Assembly (NCBI GenBank): GCA_029961685.1
Contig: JARWKL010000004.1
Span: 19,094,348-19,158,347 of the forward strand
Direction: 5' to 3'
Length of the DNA: 64,000 nt
Source: Aristolochia californica
Lineage: Eukaryota; Streptophyta; Magnoliopsida; Piperales; Aristolochiaceae
Shown piece by piece: positions 26,244 to 39,240 of this stretch (position 1 is its first letter; every line of letters begins with the position of its first letter). A program made the position numbers and the translations under genes. Below the pieces are notes generated by a model. That model was not told the origin of the DNA. It searched no databases and saw only the letters and a list, made by a program, of their open reading frames with translations.

Positions 26244-29200
26244 TTGACTCCATATCAGTAAGTCATTTCTTAAAAAAATATAGCCTGTTACGCATGATAA
26301 ATCACTTTACAATCATCTATGATCGTTAGGTCAGCTTTTTGTAAATGGGCAAAATAATGATTTGTTTGACTCGGGTAAATATCCCACCGCACGTTCACTT
26401 TAGAATTTAATGTTATTCGCTTTAAAAGGTAAGGATCCATAGGTCATTTGAATCTTCAACATGTTTCAAGGAAGCATATCCATTTTTTTAAAAATGCGTA
26501 GAAAAATCTCTTTCTTATAAAATTCCAAGCTATTAGGGTTGAACTAGTGGAATTTCTATAACTTGGATAACAAAACTTTTGTGTTCATTTGTGGTGTGTG
26601 AATAAATTTTCTTCAGTTACATTTTTTATTGCATTAATTTTTTTCCATACATAAACTCTAAAATTTTCATTTTGTTGTGATCTATTTGCCTTTTATCTCC
26701 TTTTTTCTTAACGAGATAAAGGGAAAGAGAAAACTCAAGTTTAGATTTAAGAAAAAAGCATACATCAAAAATGGAAATGCACAATGCACAAATGTAGAGA
26801 GAGATAATTTCAAAAAGTGTCTGTAATTTTTAGGGATTGTAAAGTCTTTTTGGTTTTTATATATCTTTTTTGGCAACCATCTAGAAAAGGGAGAGGCGGG
26901 GGATTTTTAACTGAGTGTTGACTCCCAATCCATAAGTCATTCCTTACAAAAATGTAGTCCTTTACCCATGATAAATCACTTCACAATCATCTTGGATCGT
27001 TAAGTCAGCTTTTTGTAAATGGGCAAAATAATGGCATGTTTGACTCGGGTAAATATCCCACCACACGTTCAATTGAGAATTTTATGTGATTCTCTTTAAA
27101 AGGTTTGGATCCATAGGTCATTTGCATCTTTAACATGTTTCAAGCATGCTTATCTATTTTTTAAAACCTGTGTAGAAAAATATATATCTTATAAAATTCC
27201 GAGCTATTAGGGTTGAACTACTTGAATTTCCCAAACTTGGATAACAAAACTTTTTTGTTCAATTGTGGTGTGTGAATAAATGTTCTTTACTTACATTTGT
27301 TATTGCTTTAATTTTTTTCTATACATAAACTCTAAAATTATCATTTTGTTGTGATCTATTTGCCTTTTATCTCTTTTTTTTACTACGAGATGAAGGGAAA
27401 GTGAAAACTCAAGTTTTCATTTATGAAAAAACTATACATCTAAAATGGAAATGCACAATGCGTAAATGTAGACAAAGATAATTCCAAAAAGAGTCTGAAG
27501 TTTTTAGTGATTGTAAACTCTTTTTAGTTCTTATATATCAAATTTTGCAATCGTCGGGAAAAGGGGGAGGCGCGGGATTTTTAACTGAGTGTTGACTCCT
27601 AATCAGTAAGTCATTCCTTAAAAAAATATAGCCTGTTATGCATGATAAATCACTTTACAATCATCTATAATCGTTAGGTCAGCTTTTTGTAAATGGGCAA
27701 AATAATGGTTTGTTTGACTCGGGTAAATATCCCACCGCCCGTTCACTTTAGAATTTAATGTTATTCTTTTTAAAAGGTTGGGATCCATAGGTCATTTGCA
27801 TCTTCTACATGTTTCAAGGAAGCATATCCATTTTTTAAAAATGTGTAGAAAAATCTCTTTCTTATAAAATTCCAAGCTATTAGGGTTGAACTAGTAGAAT
27901 TTCCATAACTTGGATAACAAAAATTTTGTGTTCATTTGTGGTGTGTGAATAAATTTTCTTCACTTACATTTCTTATTGCTTTAAATTTCTTCCATACAGA
28001 AACTCTAAAATTTTCATTTTGGTGTGATCTATTTGCCTTTTATGTCCTTTTTGGTTAAATATATAAAGGGAAAGTGAAAACTCAAGTTTTGATTTAAGAA
28101 AAAAGTATACATCTAAAATGGAAATGCACAATGCACAAATGTAGAGAGAGATAATTTCAAAAAGTGTCTGTAATTTTTAGGGATTGTAAAGTCTTTTTAG
28201 TTTTTATATATCTGGTTTTGCATCCGTCTGGCAAAGGGGGAGGCGGGGGATTTTTAACTGAGTGTTGACTCCCAATCCATAAGTCATTCCTTAAAAAAAT
28301 TTAGTCCGTTACCCTTGATAAATCACTTCACAATCATCTAGGATCGTTAAGTCAGCTTTTTGTAAATGGGCAAAATAATGGCTTGTTTGACTCGGGTTAA
28401 TTTCCCTCCGCACGTTTAATTGAGAATTTTATGTTATTCTCTTTCAAGGGTTTTGATCCATAGGTCATTTGCATCTTTAACATGTTTCAAGCACGCATAT
28501 CCATTTTTTAAAACCTGTGTAGAAAAATCTCTATCTTATAAAATTTCGAGCTATTAGGGTAGAACTAGTGGAATTTCCCAAACTTGGATAAAAAAAACTT
28601 TTGTGTTCATTTGTGGTGTGTGTATAAATTTTCTTTACTTAAATTTGTTATTGCATTTAATTTTTTCTATACATCAACTCTAAAATTTTCAATTTGTTGT
28701 GATCTATTTGCCTTTTATCTCTTTTTTTGTTTAACGAGATGAAGGGAAAGTGAAAACTAAAGTTTTGATTTAAGAAGAAAGTATACATCGAAAATGGAAA
28801 TGCACAATGCACAAATGTAGAGAGAGAGAATTGCAAAAAGTGTGAGTAATTTTCAGGGATTGTAAACTCTTTGTAGGTTTTATATATCAGGTTTTGTAAT
28901 CTTAGTGAAAAGGAGCTGGCAGGGGATTTTTAACTGAGTGTTGAGTCCCAATCCAAAAGTTGTTCCTTTAAAAAATTTAGCATGTTGCGTATGATAAATC
29001 ACTTTACAGTCATCTATAATCGTTAGGATAGCTTTTTGCAGAATGGACAAATAATGGCTTGTTTGACTCGGCTAAATATCCCACGGTATGTTCACTTGAA
29101 AATTTAAGTTTATTCTCGATAAAAGGTTTGGATCAATAGGTCTTTTGAATCTTTAACAAGTTTCAAGCATGCATATCCATTTATAAAAGATGTGTAGAAA

Positions 29201-30939
29201 AATCTCTTTTTTATAAAATTCCAAACGTTGAACTAGTGGAATTTCCCAAACTTGGATAACAAAACTTTTGTGTTCATTTGTGGTGTGTGAAGAAATTTTC
29301 TTTGCTTACATTTGTTATTACTTTAAATTTTTTCCATAAATAAACTCTAAAATTTCATTTTGTTGTGATATATTTGCCTTTTATCTCTTTTTTTGTTTAT
29401 GAGATGAAGGGAAAGTGAAAACTCAAGTTTTGATTTAAGAAAAAAGTATACATCTATAATGGAAATGCACAATTCACAAATGTAGAGAGAGATAATTCCA
29501 AAAAGTGTCAGTAATTTTAAGAAATTGTAAACTCTTTGTAGGTTTTATATATCAGGTTTTGTAATCGTCGTGAAAAGAGGCTGGCGGGGGATTTTTAACT
29601 TAGTGTTGACTCCCAATCAATAAGTTATTCCTTTAAAAAATATAGCCCGTTGCACAGGATAAATCACTTTACAGTCATCTATAATCGTTGCTTTTTGTAA
29701 ATTGGACAAATAATGGCTTGTTTGACTCGGGTAAATATCCCACCGTACGTTCACCTGAGAATTTAAGTTTATTCTCTATAAAAGGTTTGGATCGATAGGT
29801 CATTTGAATCTTTAACAAGTTTCAAGCATGCATATCCATTTTTTAAAAGATGTGTAGAAAATCTCTTTCTTATAAAATTCCGAGCATTGAACTAGTGGAA
29901 TTTCCCAAACTTGGATAACAAAACTTTTGTGTTCATTTGTGGTGTGTGAAGAAATTTTCTTTGCCTACATTTGTTATTACTTTAAATTTTTTCCATACAT
30001 AAACTCTAAAATTTCATTTTATTGTGATATATTTGCCTTTTATCTCTTTTTTTGTCTATGAGATGAAGGGAAATTGAAAACTCAAGTTTTGATTTAAGAA
30101 AAAAGTATACATCTATAATGGAAATGCACAATGCACAAATGTAGAGAGACATAATTCAAAAAAGTGTCTGTAATTTTTAGGGATTGTAAAATCTTTTTAG
30201 TATTTATATATCAGGTTTTGCAATCGTCGGGAAAAGGGGGAGGCAGGGTTTTTTACTTGTGTGTTGACTCCCAATCCATAAGTCATTCCTTCCAAAAATA
30301 TGGCCCGTTACGCATGATACATCACTTTACAATCATCTATGATCGTTTGGTCAACTTTTTGTAAATAGGCAAAATCATGGCTTGTTCGACTCTGGTAAAT
30401 ATCCCACTGCACGTTCACTTGAGAATTTGATGTTATTCTCTTTGAAAGGTTTGGAACCATAGGTCATTTGCATCCTTAACATGTTTCAAGCATGCATATC
30501 CATTTTTTAAAATGTGTGTAGAAAAATCTCTTTCTTAAAAATTTTTGAGTTATTAAGGTTAAACTAATGGTTTTTCCCAAACTTGGATAACAAAACTTTT
30601 GTGTTCTATAGTGGTGTGTGAATAAATTTTCTTTACTTATATTTGTTATTCGTTTAAATTTTTTCCATACATAATATCTAAAATTTTCATTTTGTTGTGA
30701 TCTATTTGCTTTTTATCTCGTTTTTTGTTTAGTGAGATGAAGGGAATGGGAAAACTCCAGTTTTTGACTTAAGAAAAAAATATACATCGAAAATGGAAAT
30801 GCACAATGCACAAATGTAGAGAGAGATAATTCCAAAAAGTCTCGGTAATTTTTATGGATTTTAAACTCTTGTTAGTTTTTATATATCCGGTTTTGCAATC
30901 TTTGGGAAAAGGGGGAGGCAGGGGATTTTTAACTTAGTC

Positions 30940-32277
30940 TTGACTCCCAATACATAAGTCATTCCTTCCAAAAATGTAGCCTGTTACACATATGATAAAT
31001 CACTTTACAATCATCTATGATCGTTAGGTCAGCTTTTTATAAATGCGCAAAATAATGGCTTATTTGACTAAGGTAAATATGCCATTGCACGTTCACTTGA
31101 GAATTTAATGTTATTCCATTTAAAAGGTTTGGATCCATAGGTCATCTGCATCTTTTACATGTTTCAAGTATGCATATCGATTATTTAAAACAAGTGTAGA
31201 AAAATCTCTTTCTTAAAAAATTTTGAGCGTTGAACAAGTGGAATTTGCCAAACTTTGATAAAAAAACTTTTGTGCTCATATGTGGTGTGTGCAAAAATTT
31301 TATTTACATTTATTTTTTATTGCGCTAAATATTTTCTTTACATAAACTCTAAAATTTTCAATTTGTTGTGATGTATTTGCCTTTTATCTCTTTTTTTTTT
31401 TACGAGATGAAGGGAAAGTAAAAACTCAAGTTTTGATTTAAGAATAAAGTATACATCTAAAATGGAAATGCACAATGCACAAATGTAGAGAGAGATAATT
31501 CCAAAAAGTGTCTGTAATTTTTGGGAATTGTAAACTCTTTTTAGTTTTTATATATCAGGATTTGCAATCGTCGGGAAAAGGGGGAGGCGTGGAATTTTTG
31601 ACTTAGTGTTGACTCCCAATCCATAAGTCATTCCTTACAAAAATGTAGCCTGTTACGCACATGATAAATCACTTTACAATCATCTATGATCGTTTGGTCG
31701 GCTTTTTGTAAATGGGCAAAATAATGGCTTGTTTGACTCAGGTAAATATCCCACCGCACGTTCACTTGAGTATTTACTGTTATTCTCTTTAAAAGGTTTG
31801 GATCGATAGGTCATTTGTATCTTTAACTTGTTTCAAGCATTCATATCGATTATTTAAAACATGTGTAGGAAAATGTCTTTCTTAAAAAATACCGAGCGTT
31901 GAACAAGAGGGATTTCCTAAACTTGGATAAAAAAAATTTTGTGCTCATTTGTGGTGTGTGGATAAATTTTCTTTACTTATATTTGTTATTGCTTTAAATA
32001 TTTTCCTTACATAAACTCTAAAATTTTCAATTTGTTGTGATGTATTTGCCTTTTATTTCTTTTTCTGTTTACAGGATGAAGGGAAACTAAAAACTCAAGT
32101 TTTGATTTAAGAAAAAAGTATGCATCTAAAATGGAAAAGCCCAATGCACTCATGTAGAGAGAGATAATTCATAAAAGTGTCTGTAAATTTTAGGGATTGT
32201 AAACTCTTTCTAGTTTTTATATATCAGGTTTTGCAATTGTCGAGAAAAGAGGGAGGCAGAGTATTTTTAACTGAGTG
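30940..32277. repeat. U-type monomer doublet, 669-bp period
   Basis: Two neighbouring units (landmarks 30940 and 31609) both have AACTTAGT or ACTTAGT before the landmark, CACATATGATAAATC or CACACATGATAAATC, ATATCGATTATTTAAAAC, GAGCGTTGAACAAG and TTGTGCTCAT. Copy 1 of the super-repeat has only one U unit (19647), so the doublet arose in copy 2 by a one-monomer unequal exchange. Confidence 0.75.
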
Positions 32278-35200
32278 TTGAATCCCAATCCATAAGTCAA
32301 TCCTTTCAAAAATATAGCCTTTTGCGCCTGATAAATCACTTTACAATCATCAACGTTTGTTAGGTCAACTTTTTGTAAATGGGCAGAATAATGGCTTATT
32401 TGACTCGGGTAAATATCTCACCGCAAGTTCACTAGAGAATTTAATGTTATTCACTTTAAAAGGTTTGGATCCATAGGTCATTTGCATGTTTAACATGTTT
32501 CAAGAATGCATATCCATTTTTTAAAACATGTGTAGAAAAATATCTTTCTTATAAAATTCCGAGCTATTAGGGTTGAACTAGAGGAATTTCCCAAACTTGG
32601 ATAACAAAACTTTTGTATTCATTTGTTGTGTGTCAATAAATTTTCTTTTCTTACATTTTTTATTGCTTTAAATTTTTTCCATACATATACTCTAAAATTT
32701 TCATTTTGTTGTGATCAATTTGCCTTTTATCTCTTTTTTTGTTTACAAGATGAAGAGAAAGTGAAAACTCAAGTTTTGATTTAAGAAAAAAGTATACATC
32801 TAAAAGGGAAATGCACAATGCACAAATTTAGAGAGAGATAATTCATAAAAGTGTCCATAATTTTTAGGGATTGTAAACTCTTTTTAATTTTTAAATATCA
32901 GGTTTTGCAATCGTCGGGAAAAGTGGGAGGCATGGGTTTTTTAACTGAGTGTTGACACCGAATCCATAAGTCATTCCTTACAAAAATATAGCCCTTTAAG
33001 CATGATAAATCACTTTACAATTATCTACGATCGTTGGGTCAACTTTTTTTAAATGGGCAGAATAATGGCTTATTTGATTCGGGTAAATATCTCACCACAA
33101 GTTCACTAGACAATTTAATGTTATTCACTTTAAAAGGTTTGGATCCAAAGGTCATTTGCATGTTTAACATGTTTCAAGAATGCATATCCATTTTTTAAAA
33201 CATGTGAAGAAAAATCTCTTTCTTATAAAATTCCGAGCTATTAGGGTTGAACTAGAGGAATTTCCCAAACTTGGATGACAAAACTTTCGTGTTCATTTGT
33301 GGTGTGTCAATAAATTTTCTTTTCTTACATTTTTTATAGCTTTAAATTTTTTCCATACATAAACTCTAAAATTTTCATTTTGTTGTGATCTTTGTGCGTT
33401 TTATCTCTTTTTTTGTTTACGAGATGAAGGAAAACTGAAAACTCAAGTTTTGATTGAAGAAAAAAGTGTAAATCTAAAAGGGAAATGCACAATGCACAAA
33501 TGTAGAGAGTGATAATTCATAAAAGTGTCCGTAATTTTTAGGATCGTAAACTCTTTTTATTTTTTAAATATCAGGTTTTGCAATCGTGGAAAAGTGGGAG
33601 GCATGGGTTTTTTAACTGAGTGTTGACACCCAATCCATAAGTCATTCCTTACAAAAATATAGCCCTTTAAGCAAGATAAATCACTTTACAATCATCTACA
33701 ATCGTTGGGTCAACTTTTTGTAAATGGGCAGAATAATGGCTTATTTGACTAGGGTAAATATCCCACCGCAAGTTCACTAGAGAATTTAATGTTATTCACT
33801 TTAAAAGGTTTGGATCCATAGGTCATTTTCATGTTTAACATGTTTCAAGAATGCATATCCATTTTTTAAAACATGTGAAGAAAAATATCTTTCTTATAAA
33901 ATTCCGAGCTATTAGGGTTGAACTAGAGGAATTTCCCAAACTTGGATAACAAAACTTTTGGGTTCATTTGTGGTGTGTCAATAAATTTTATTTTCTTACA
34001 TTTTTTATTGCTTTAAATTATTTCCATACACAAACTCTAAAATTTTCATTTTTTTGTGATCAATTTGCCTTTTATGTCTTTTTTTGTTTACGAGATGGAG
34101 GGAAAGTGAAAACTCAAGTTTTGATTGAAGAAAAAAGTATAAATCTAAAAGGGAAATGCACAATGCACAAATGTAGAGAGAGATAATTCATAAAAGTGTC
34201 CCTAATTTTTTGGGATTGTAAACTCTTTTTAATTTTTATATATCAGGTTTTGCAATCGTCGGGAAAACTGGGAGGTAGGGGATTTTTAACTGAGTGTTGA
34301 TGCCCAATTGATAAGTCATTCCTTACAAAAATGTAGCCCTTTAAGCATGATAAATCAATTTACAATCATCTACGATCGTTAGGTCAACTTTTTGTAAATG
34401 GGTAGAATAATGGCTTATTTGACTCGGATAAATATCCCACCGCATGCGCACTAGAGAATTTAATGTTATTCAATTTAAAAGGTTTGGATCTAGAGGTCAT
34501 TTGCTTGTTTAACATATTTCAAGAATGCATATCTATTTTTTAAAAAATATGTAGAAAAATCTCTTTCTTATAAAATTCCGAGCTATTAGGGTTGAACTAG
34601 AGGAATTACCCAAACTTGGATAACAAAACTTGTGGTGTGTCAATAAATTTTCTTTTCTTACATTTTTTATTGCTTTAAATTTTTTCCATACATAAAATCT
34701 AAAATTTTCATTTTGTTGTGATCAATATGCCTCTAATCTTTTTTTTTTTGTTTACGAGATGAAGGGAAAGTGAAAACTCAAGTTTTGATTTTAGAAAAAA
34801 GTATACCTCTGAAAGGGAAATGCACAATGCACAAATGTACAGAGAGATAATTCGTAGAAGTGTCCGTAATTTTTAGGGATTGTAAATTCTTTTTAATTTT
34901 TATATATCTGGTTTTGCTATCATCGGGAAAAGTGTGAGGCAAGGGATTTTTAACTGAGTGTTGACTCCCAATCCATAAGTCATTCCTTACAAAAATATAG
35001 CCCTTTAAGCATGATAAATCACTTTACAATCATCTACGATCGTTAGGTCAACTTTTTGTAAATGGGCAGAATAATGGCTTATTTGACTCGAGTAAATATC
35101 TCACCGAAAGTTCACTAGAGAATTTAAGGTTATTCACTTTAAAAGGTTCGGATCCATAGGTCATTTGCATTTTTAACATTTCAAAAATTCATATCCATTT

Positions 35201-36150
35201 TTCAAAACATGTGTAGAAAAATCTCTATCTTATAAAATTCCGAGTTATTAGGGTTGAACTAGAGGAATTTCCCGAACTTGGATAACAAACCTTTTGTGTT
35301 CATTTGTCGTCTGTGAATAAATTTTCTTTTCTTAAATTTTTTATTGCTTTAAATTTTTTCCATACATGAACTCTAAAATTTTCATTTTGTTGTGATCAAT
35401 TTGCCTTTTATCTCTTTTTTTGTTTACGAGATGAAGGGAAAGTGAAAACTCAAGTTTTGATTTAAGAAAAAAGTATACATCTAAAAGGGAAATGCACAAT
35501 GCACAAATGTAGAGAGAGATAATTCATAAAAGTGTCCGTAATTTTTAGGGATTGTAAACTCTTTTTAATTTTTATATATCAGGTTTTGCAATCGTCGAAA
35601 AAAGTGGGAGGCAGGGGATTTTTAACTGACTGTTGACTCCCAATCCATAAGTCATTCCTTAAAAAAATATAGCCCTTTAAGAATGATAAATCACTTTACA
35701 ATCACCTACAATCGGTAGGTCAACTTTTGGTAAATGGGCATAATAATGGCTGATTTGACTCGGGTAAATATCCCACCGCAAGTTAACTAGAGAATTTAAT
35801 GTTATTCACTTTAAAAGGTTTGGATCCATAGGTCATTTGCATGTTTAACATGTTTCAAGAATGCATATCCATTTTTTAAAACATGTGTTGAAAAATCTCT
35901 TTCTTATAAAATTCCGAGCTATTAGGGTTGATTTAGAGGAATTTCCCAAACTTGGATAACAAAACTTTTGTGTTCATTTGTGGTGTGCCAATAAATTTTC
36001 TTTTGTTACTTTTTTTATTGCTTTAAATTTTTTCCATACATAAACTCTAAAATTTTCATTTTGTTGTGATCAATATTCCTTTTATCTCTTTTTTTGTTTA
36101 CGAGATGAAGGGAAAGTGAGAACTCAAGTTTTGATTTAAGAAAAAAAATT
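32278..36150. repeat. Homogenised run of six V-type monomers
   Basis: Landmarks lie at 32278, 32952, 33623, 34297, 34961 and 35633. All share CTACGATCG or a close variant, GGTCAACTTTT, GGCAGAATAATGGC (mutated in some), TTATTTGACT, TTCACTAGAGAATTTAATG, TTATTCACTTTAAAAGG, CAAGAATGCATATCC, TTGAACTAGAGGAATTTCCC and, except in the last, ATTCATAAAAGTGTCC. Four also share AAAAGGGAAATGCACAATG. Copy 1 of the 12-kb super-repeat ends in a single V (20314), so this is a later expansion of one monomer. The 34297 unit is 664 bp, having lost about 12 bases near 34630 (AACAAAACTTGTGGTG). The run ends inside the 35633 unit at about 36140, where zone-3 signatures begin. Confidence 0.85.
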
Positions 36151-39100
36151 AAACATCTAAAATAAACATGCACAACACACAAATGTAGAGAGTGATAATT
36201 CCAAAAAGTGTCTGTAATTTTTAGATTTTGCAAACACTTTTTGGTTTTTATATATCAGGTTTTGCAATCGTCGGGAAAAGGAGGAGGCGAGGGATTTTTA
36301 ACTAACTGTTGACTCCATATCCATAAGTCATTCCTTAGAAAAATATAGCCCATTACGCATGATAAATCCCTTTACAATCATCTATGATCGTTAGGTCAGC
36401 CTTTTGTAAATGGGCAAAATAATGGCTAGTTTGGCTCGAGTAAATATCCACCGCACGGTCACTTGAGAATTTAATGTTATTCTCTTTAAATGGTTTGGAT
36501 CCATAGGTCATTTTCATCTTTAACATGTTTCAAGCATGCATATCCATTTTTTAAAACATGTGTAGAAAAGTCTCTTTCTTATAAAATTCAAAGCTATTAG
36601 GGTTGAACTAGTGCAATTTCCCAAACTTGGATAAGAAAACTTTTGCAATCATTTGTGGTGTGTGAAAAAAAAAATTTACTTAAATTTGTTGTTGCTTTAA
36701 ATTTTTTCCATACATAAACTCGAAAATTTCATTTTTTTGTGATCTATTTGCCTTTTATCTCTTTTTTTGTTTAGGAGATGAAGGGAAAGTGAAAACTCAA
36801 GTTTTGATTTATGAAAAAAAAGTACACATCTAAAATGGAAATGCACGATGCACAAATGTAGAGTGTGATAATTCCAAAAATTGTCTGTAATTTTTAGGGA
36901 TTGTAAACTTATTTTAGTTTTTATATATATGGTTTTACAATCGTCGGGAAAAGGGGGAGGCAATGGATTTTTAACTGAGTGTTGACTCCCAATCCATAAG
37001 TCATTCGTTACAAAAATATAGCCCATTACTTATGATAAATCACTTTACATTATCTATGATTAGAAGGCCAGGATTTTGTAAATGGGCAAAAAAATGGCTT
37101 GTTTGACTCGGGTAAATATCCTACTGCAAGTACACTTGATATTTTATTGTTATTCTCAAAGTTTAGGATCCATTGGTCATTTGCATCTTTAATAGGTTTC
37201 AAGCATGCATATCCATTTTTTAAAACATGTGTAGAAAAATCTCTTTCTTATAAAATTCCTAGTTATTAGGGTTGAACTAGTGGAATTTCCCAAACATGGA
37301 TAACAAAACTTTTGTGTTCATTTGTGGTGTGTGAATAAATTTTCTTCACTTACATTTTTTTATAGCTTTAAATTTTTTCTATACAGAAACTCTAAAATTT
37401 TCGTTTTGTTGTGATCTATTGGTCTTTTATCTCTTTTTTAGCTTATGGGATGAAGGAAAAGTGAAAACTCAATTTTTGATTTGAGAAAAAAAAGTACACA
37501 TCTAAAATGGAAATGCACAATGCACAAATGTAGAGTGTGATAATTTGAAATAGGGTCTATAATATTTAGGGATTGTAAACTCTTTTTTGTTTTTATATAT
37601 CAGGTTTTGCAATTGTCGGGAAAGGGGGGAGGCAGGGGATTTTTATTTGAGTGTTGAGTCCAAATCTATAAGTCATTCCATTAAAAAAAATAGTCCGTTA
37701 TGCATGATAAATCACTTTACAATCATCTACAATCGTTAGGTCTACTTTTTGTAAATGGGCAAAATAATGGCTATTTGACTTGGGTAAATATCCCACCGCA
37801 CGTTCACTAGAGAATTTAATGTTATTCTCATTAAAAGGTTTGGATCCGTAGGTCATTTGCATCTTTAACACGTTTCAAGCATGCGTATACATTTTTTAAA
37901 ACATGTGTAGAAAAGTCTCTTTCTTATAAAATTCCAAGCTATAAGGGTTGAACTAGTGGAATTTCCCAAACTTGGATAAAAAAACTTTTGTGTTCATTTG
38001 TGGTGTGTGAATAAATTTTCTTTACTCACATTTGTCATTGGTTAAAATTTTTTCCATACATAAACTCTAAAATTTTCATTTTTTAGTAATTTATTTGCCT
38101 TTAATCTTTTTTTTTGTATACGAGATGAAGGTAAAGTGAAAACTCAAGTTTTGATTTAAGAAAAAAAAGTACACATCTAAAATGGAAGTGCACAACGCAG
38201 AAATGTAGAGAGTGATAATTTCAAAAAGTGTCTATAATTTTTAGGGATTGTAAACTCATTTTAGTTTTTGAAAATCAGGTTTTGCAATCGTCGGGAAAAG
38301 GGGAAGGCAGGGGAATTTTAACCGAGTGTTTACTCTCAATCCATAGGTCATTCCTTATAAAAATATAGCCTGTTTCACATAATAAATCACTTTACAATCA
38401 TCTATGATAGTTAGGTCAGCCTTTTGTAAATGGGCATAATAAAGGCTTGTTAGTCTCCTGTAAATATCCCACCGCACGTTCACATGATAATTTAATGTTA
38501 TTCTTTTTAAATGGTTTGGATCCATCGGTTTGTTCCATCTTTAACATGTTTCAAACATGCATTTCCATTTTTTAAAACATGTGTAGAAAAATCTCTTTCT
38601 TATAAAATTCCAAGCTATTAGGGTTGAAGTAGTGGAATTTCCAAAACTATAACAACAAAGATTTTGTGTTCATTTGTGGAATGTGAATAAATTTTCTTTA
38701 CTTACATTATTTATTGCTTCAAAAAATTTTCCACACATAAACTCTAAAATTTTCATTTTGTTGTGATCTATTTGCCTTTTATCTCTGTTTTTGTTTACGA
38801 GATGAAGGGAAAGTGAAAACTCAAGTTTTGATTAAGAAAAAAAAGTACATATCTAAAATGGACATGCACAACGCACAAATGCAGAGAGTGATAATTCCAA
38901 AAAGTTTCTGTAATGTTTAGGGATTGTAGACTCTTTTAAGTTTTTATATATCAGGTTTTACAATCATCGGGAAAAGGAGGAGGCCATAGATTTTTAATTG
39001 ACTGTTGACTCCAAATCCATAAGTCCTTACAAAAATATAGCCCGTTACGCATGATAAATCTCTTTACAATCATCTATGATCGTTAGGTCATCCTTTTGTA

Positions 39101-39240
39101 AATGGGCTATATATTGGCTTGTTTGACTCGAGTAAATATCCCACTGCACGTTTACTTGAGAATTTAATGTTATTCTCTTTAAAAGGATTGGATCCATAGG
39201 TCATGTGCATATTTAACATGTTCCAAGTATGCATATCCAT
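36150..39240. repeat. Zone 3 start: diverged monomers, A/B/D-like
   Basis: Landmarks lie at 36309, 36982, 37654, 38329 and 39005. From here on the 3' part of each unit reads AGTACACATC instead of AGTATACATC and GAGTGATAATT instead of GAGAGATAATT. The 36309 unit shares AAAAGTCTC, CTCGAGTAAAT and TTTTGCAATCATTTG-like variants with heptamer type A. The 36982 unit shares GTACAC, AATAGGTTTC and TTCCTAG with type B. The 37654 unit shares ATTCCATTAAAAAA and GTATACGAGATG with type D. I read this as an older, eroded relative of the heptamer next door, with moderate confidence. No other element is seen. Confidence 0.6.

Larger units (their letters stand above)
20989..32951. repeat. ~12-kb super-repeat, copy 2 (18 monomers)
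   Basis: Landmarks lie at 20989, 21651, 22320, 22921, 23600, 24249, 24916, 25590, 26244, 26918, 27592, 28265, 28941, 29606, 30264, 30940, 31609 and 32278. Subtype order is S'-S-Q-P-Q-K-P/R-K-Q-R-Q-R-K-K-T-U-U-V. The opening S'-S-Q-P and the closing K-T-U-V match copy 1, and the Q-R-K core recurs inside. S' at 20989 matches S' at 8731 (offset 12258); T at 30264 matches T at 18977 (offset 11287). The unit at 24916 is a P/R hybrid: its first half has GATCGTATGGTCAGATTTTT, its second half ACATCAACTCTAAAATTTTC and GTCAGCAAC. Copies differ at many positions, so this duplication is much older than the 2018-bp one. Confidence 0.72.
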
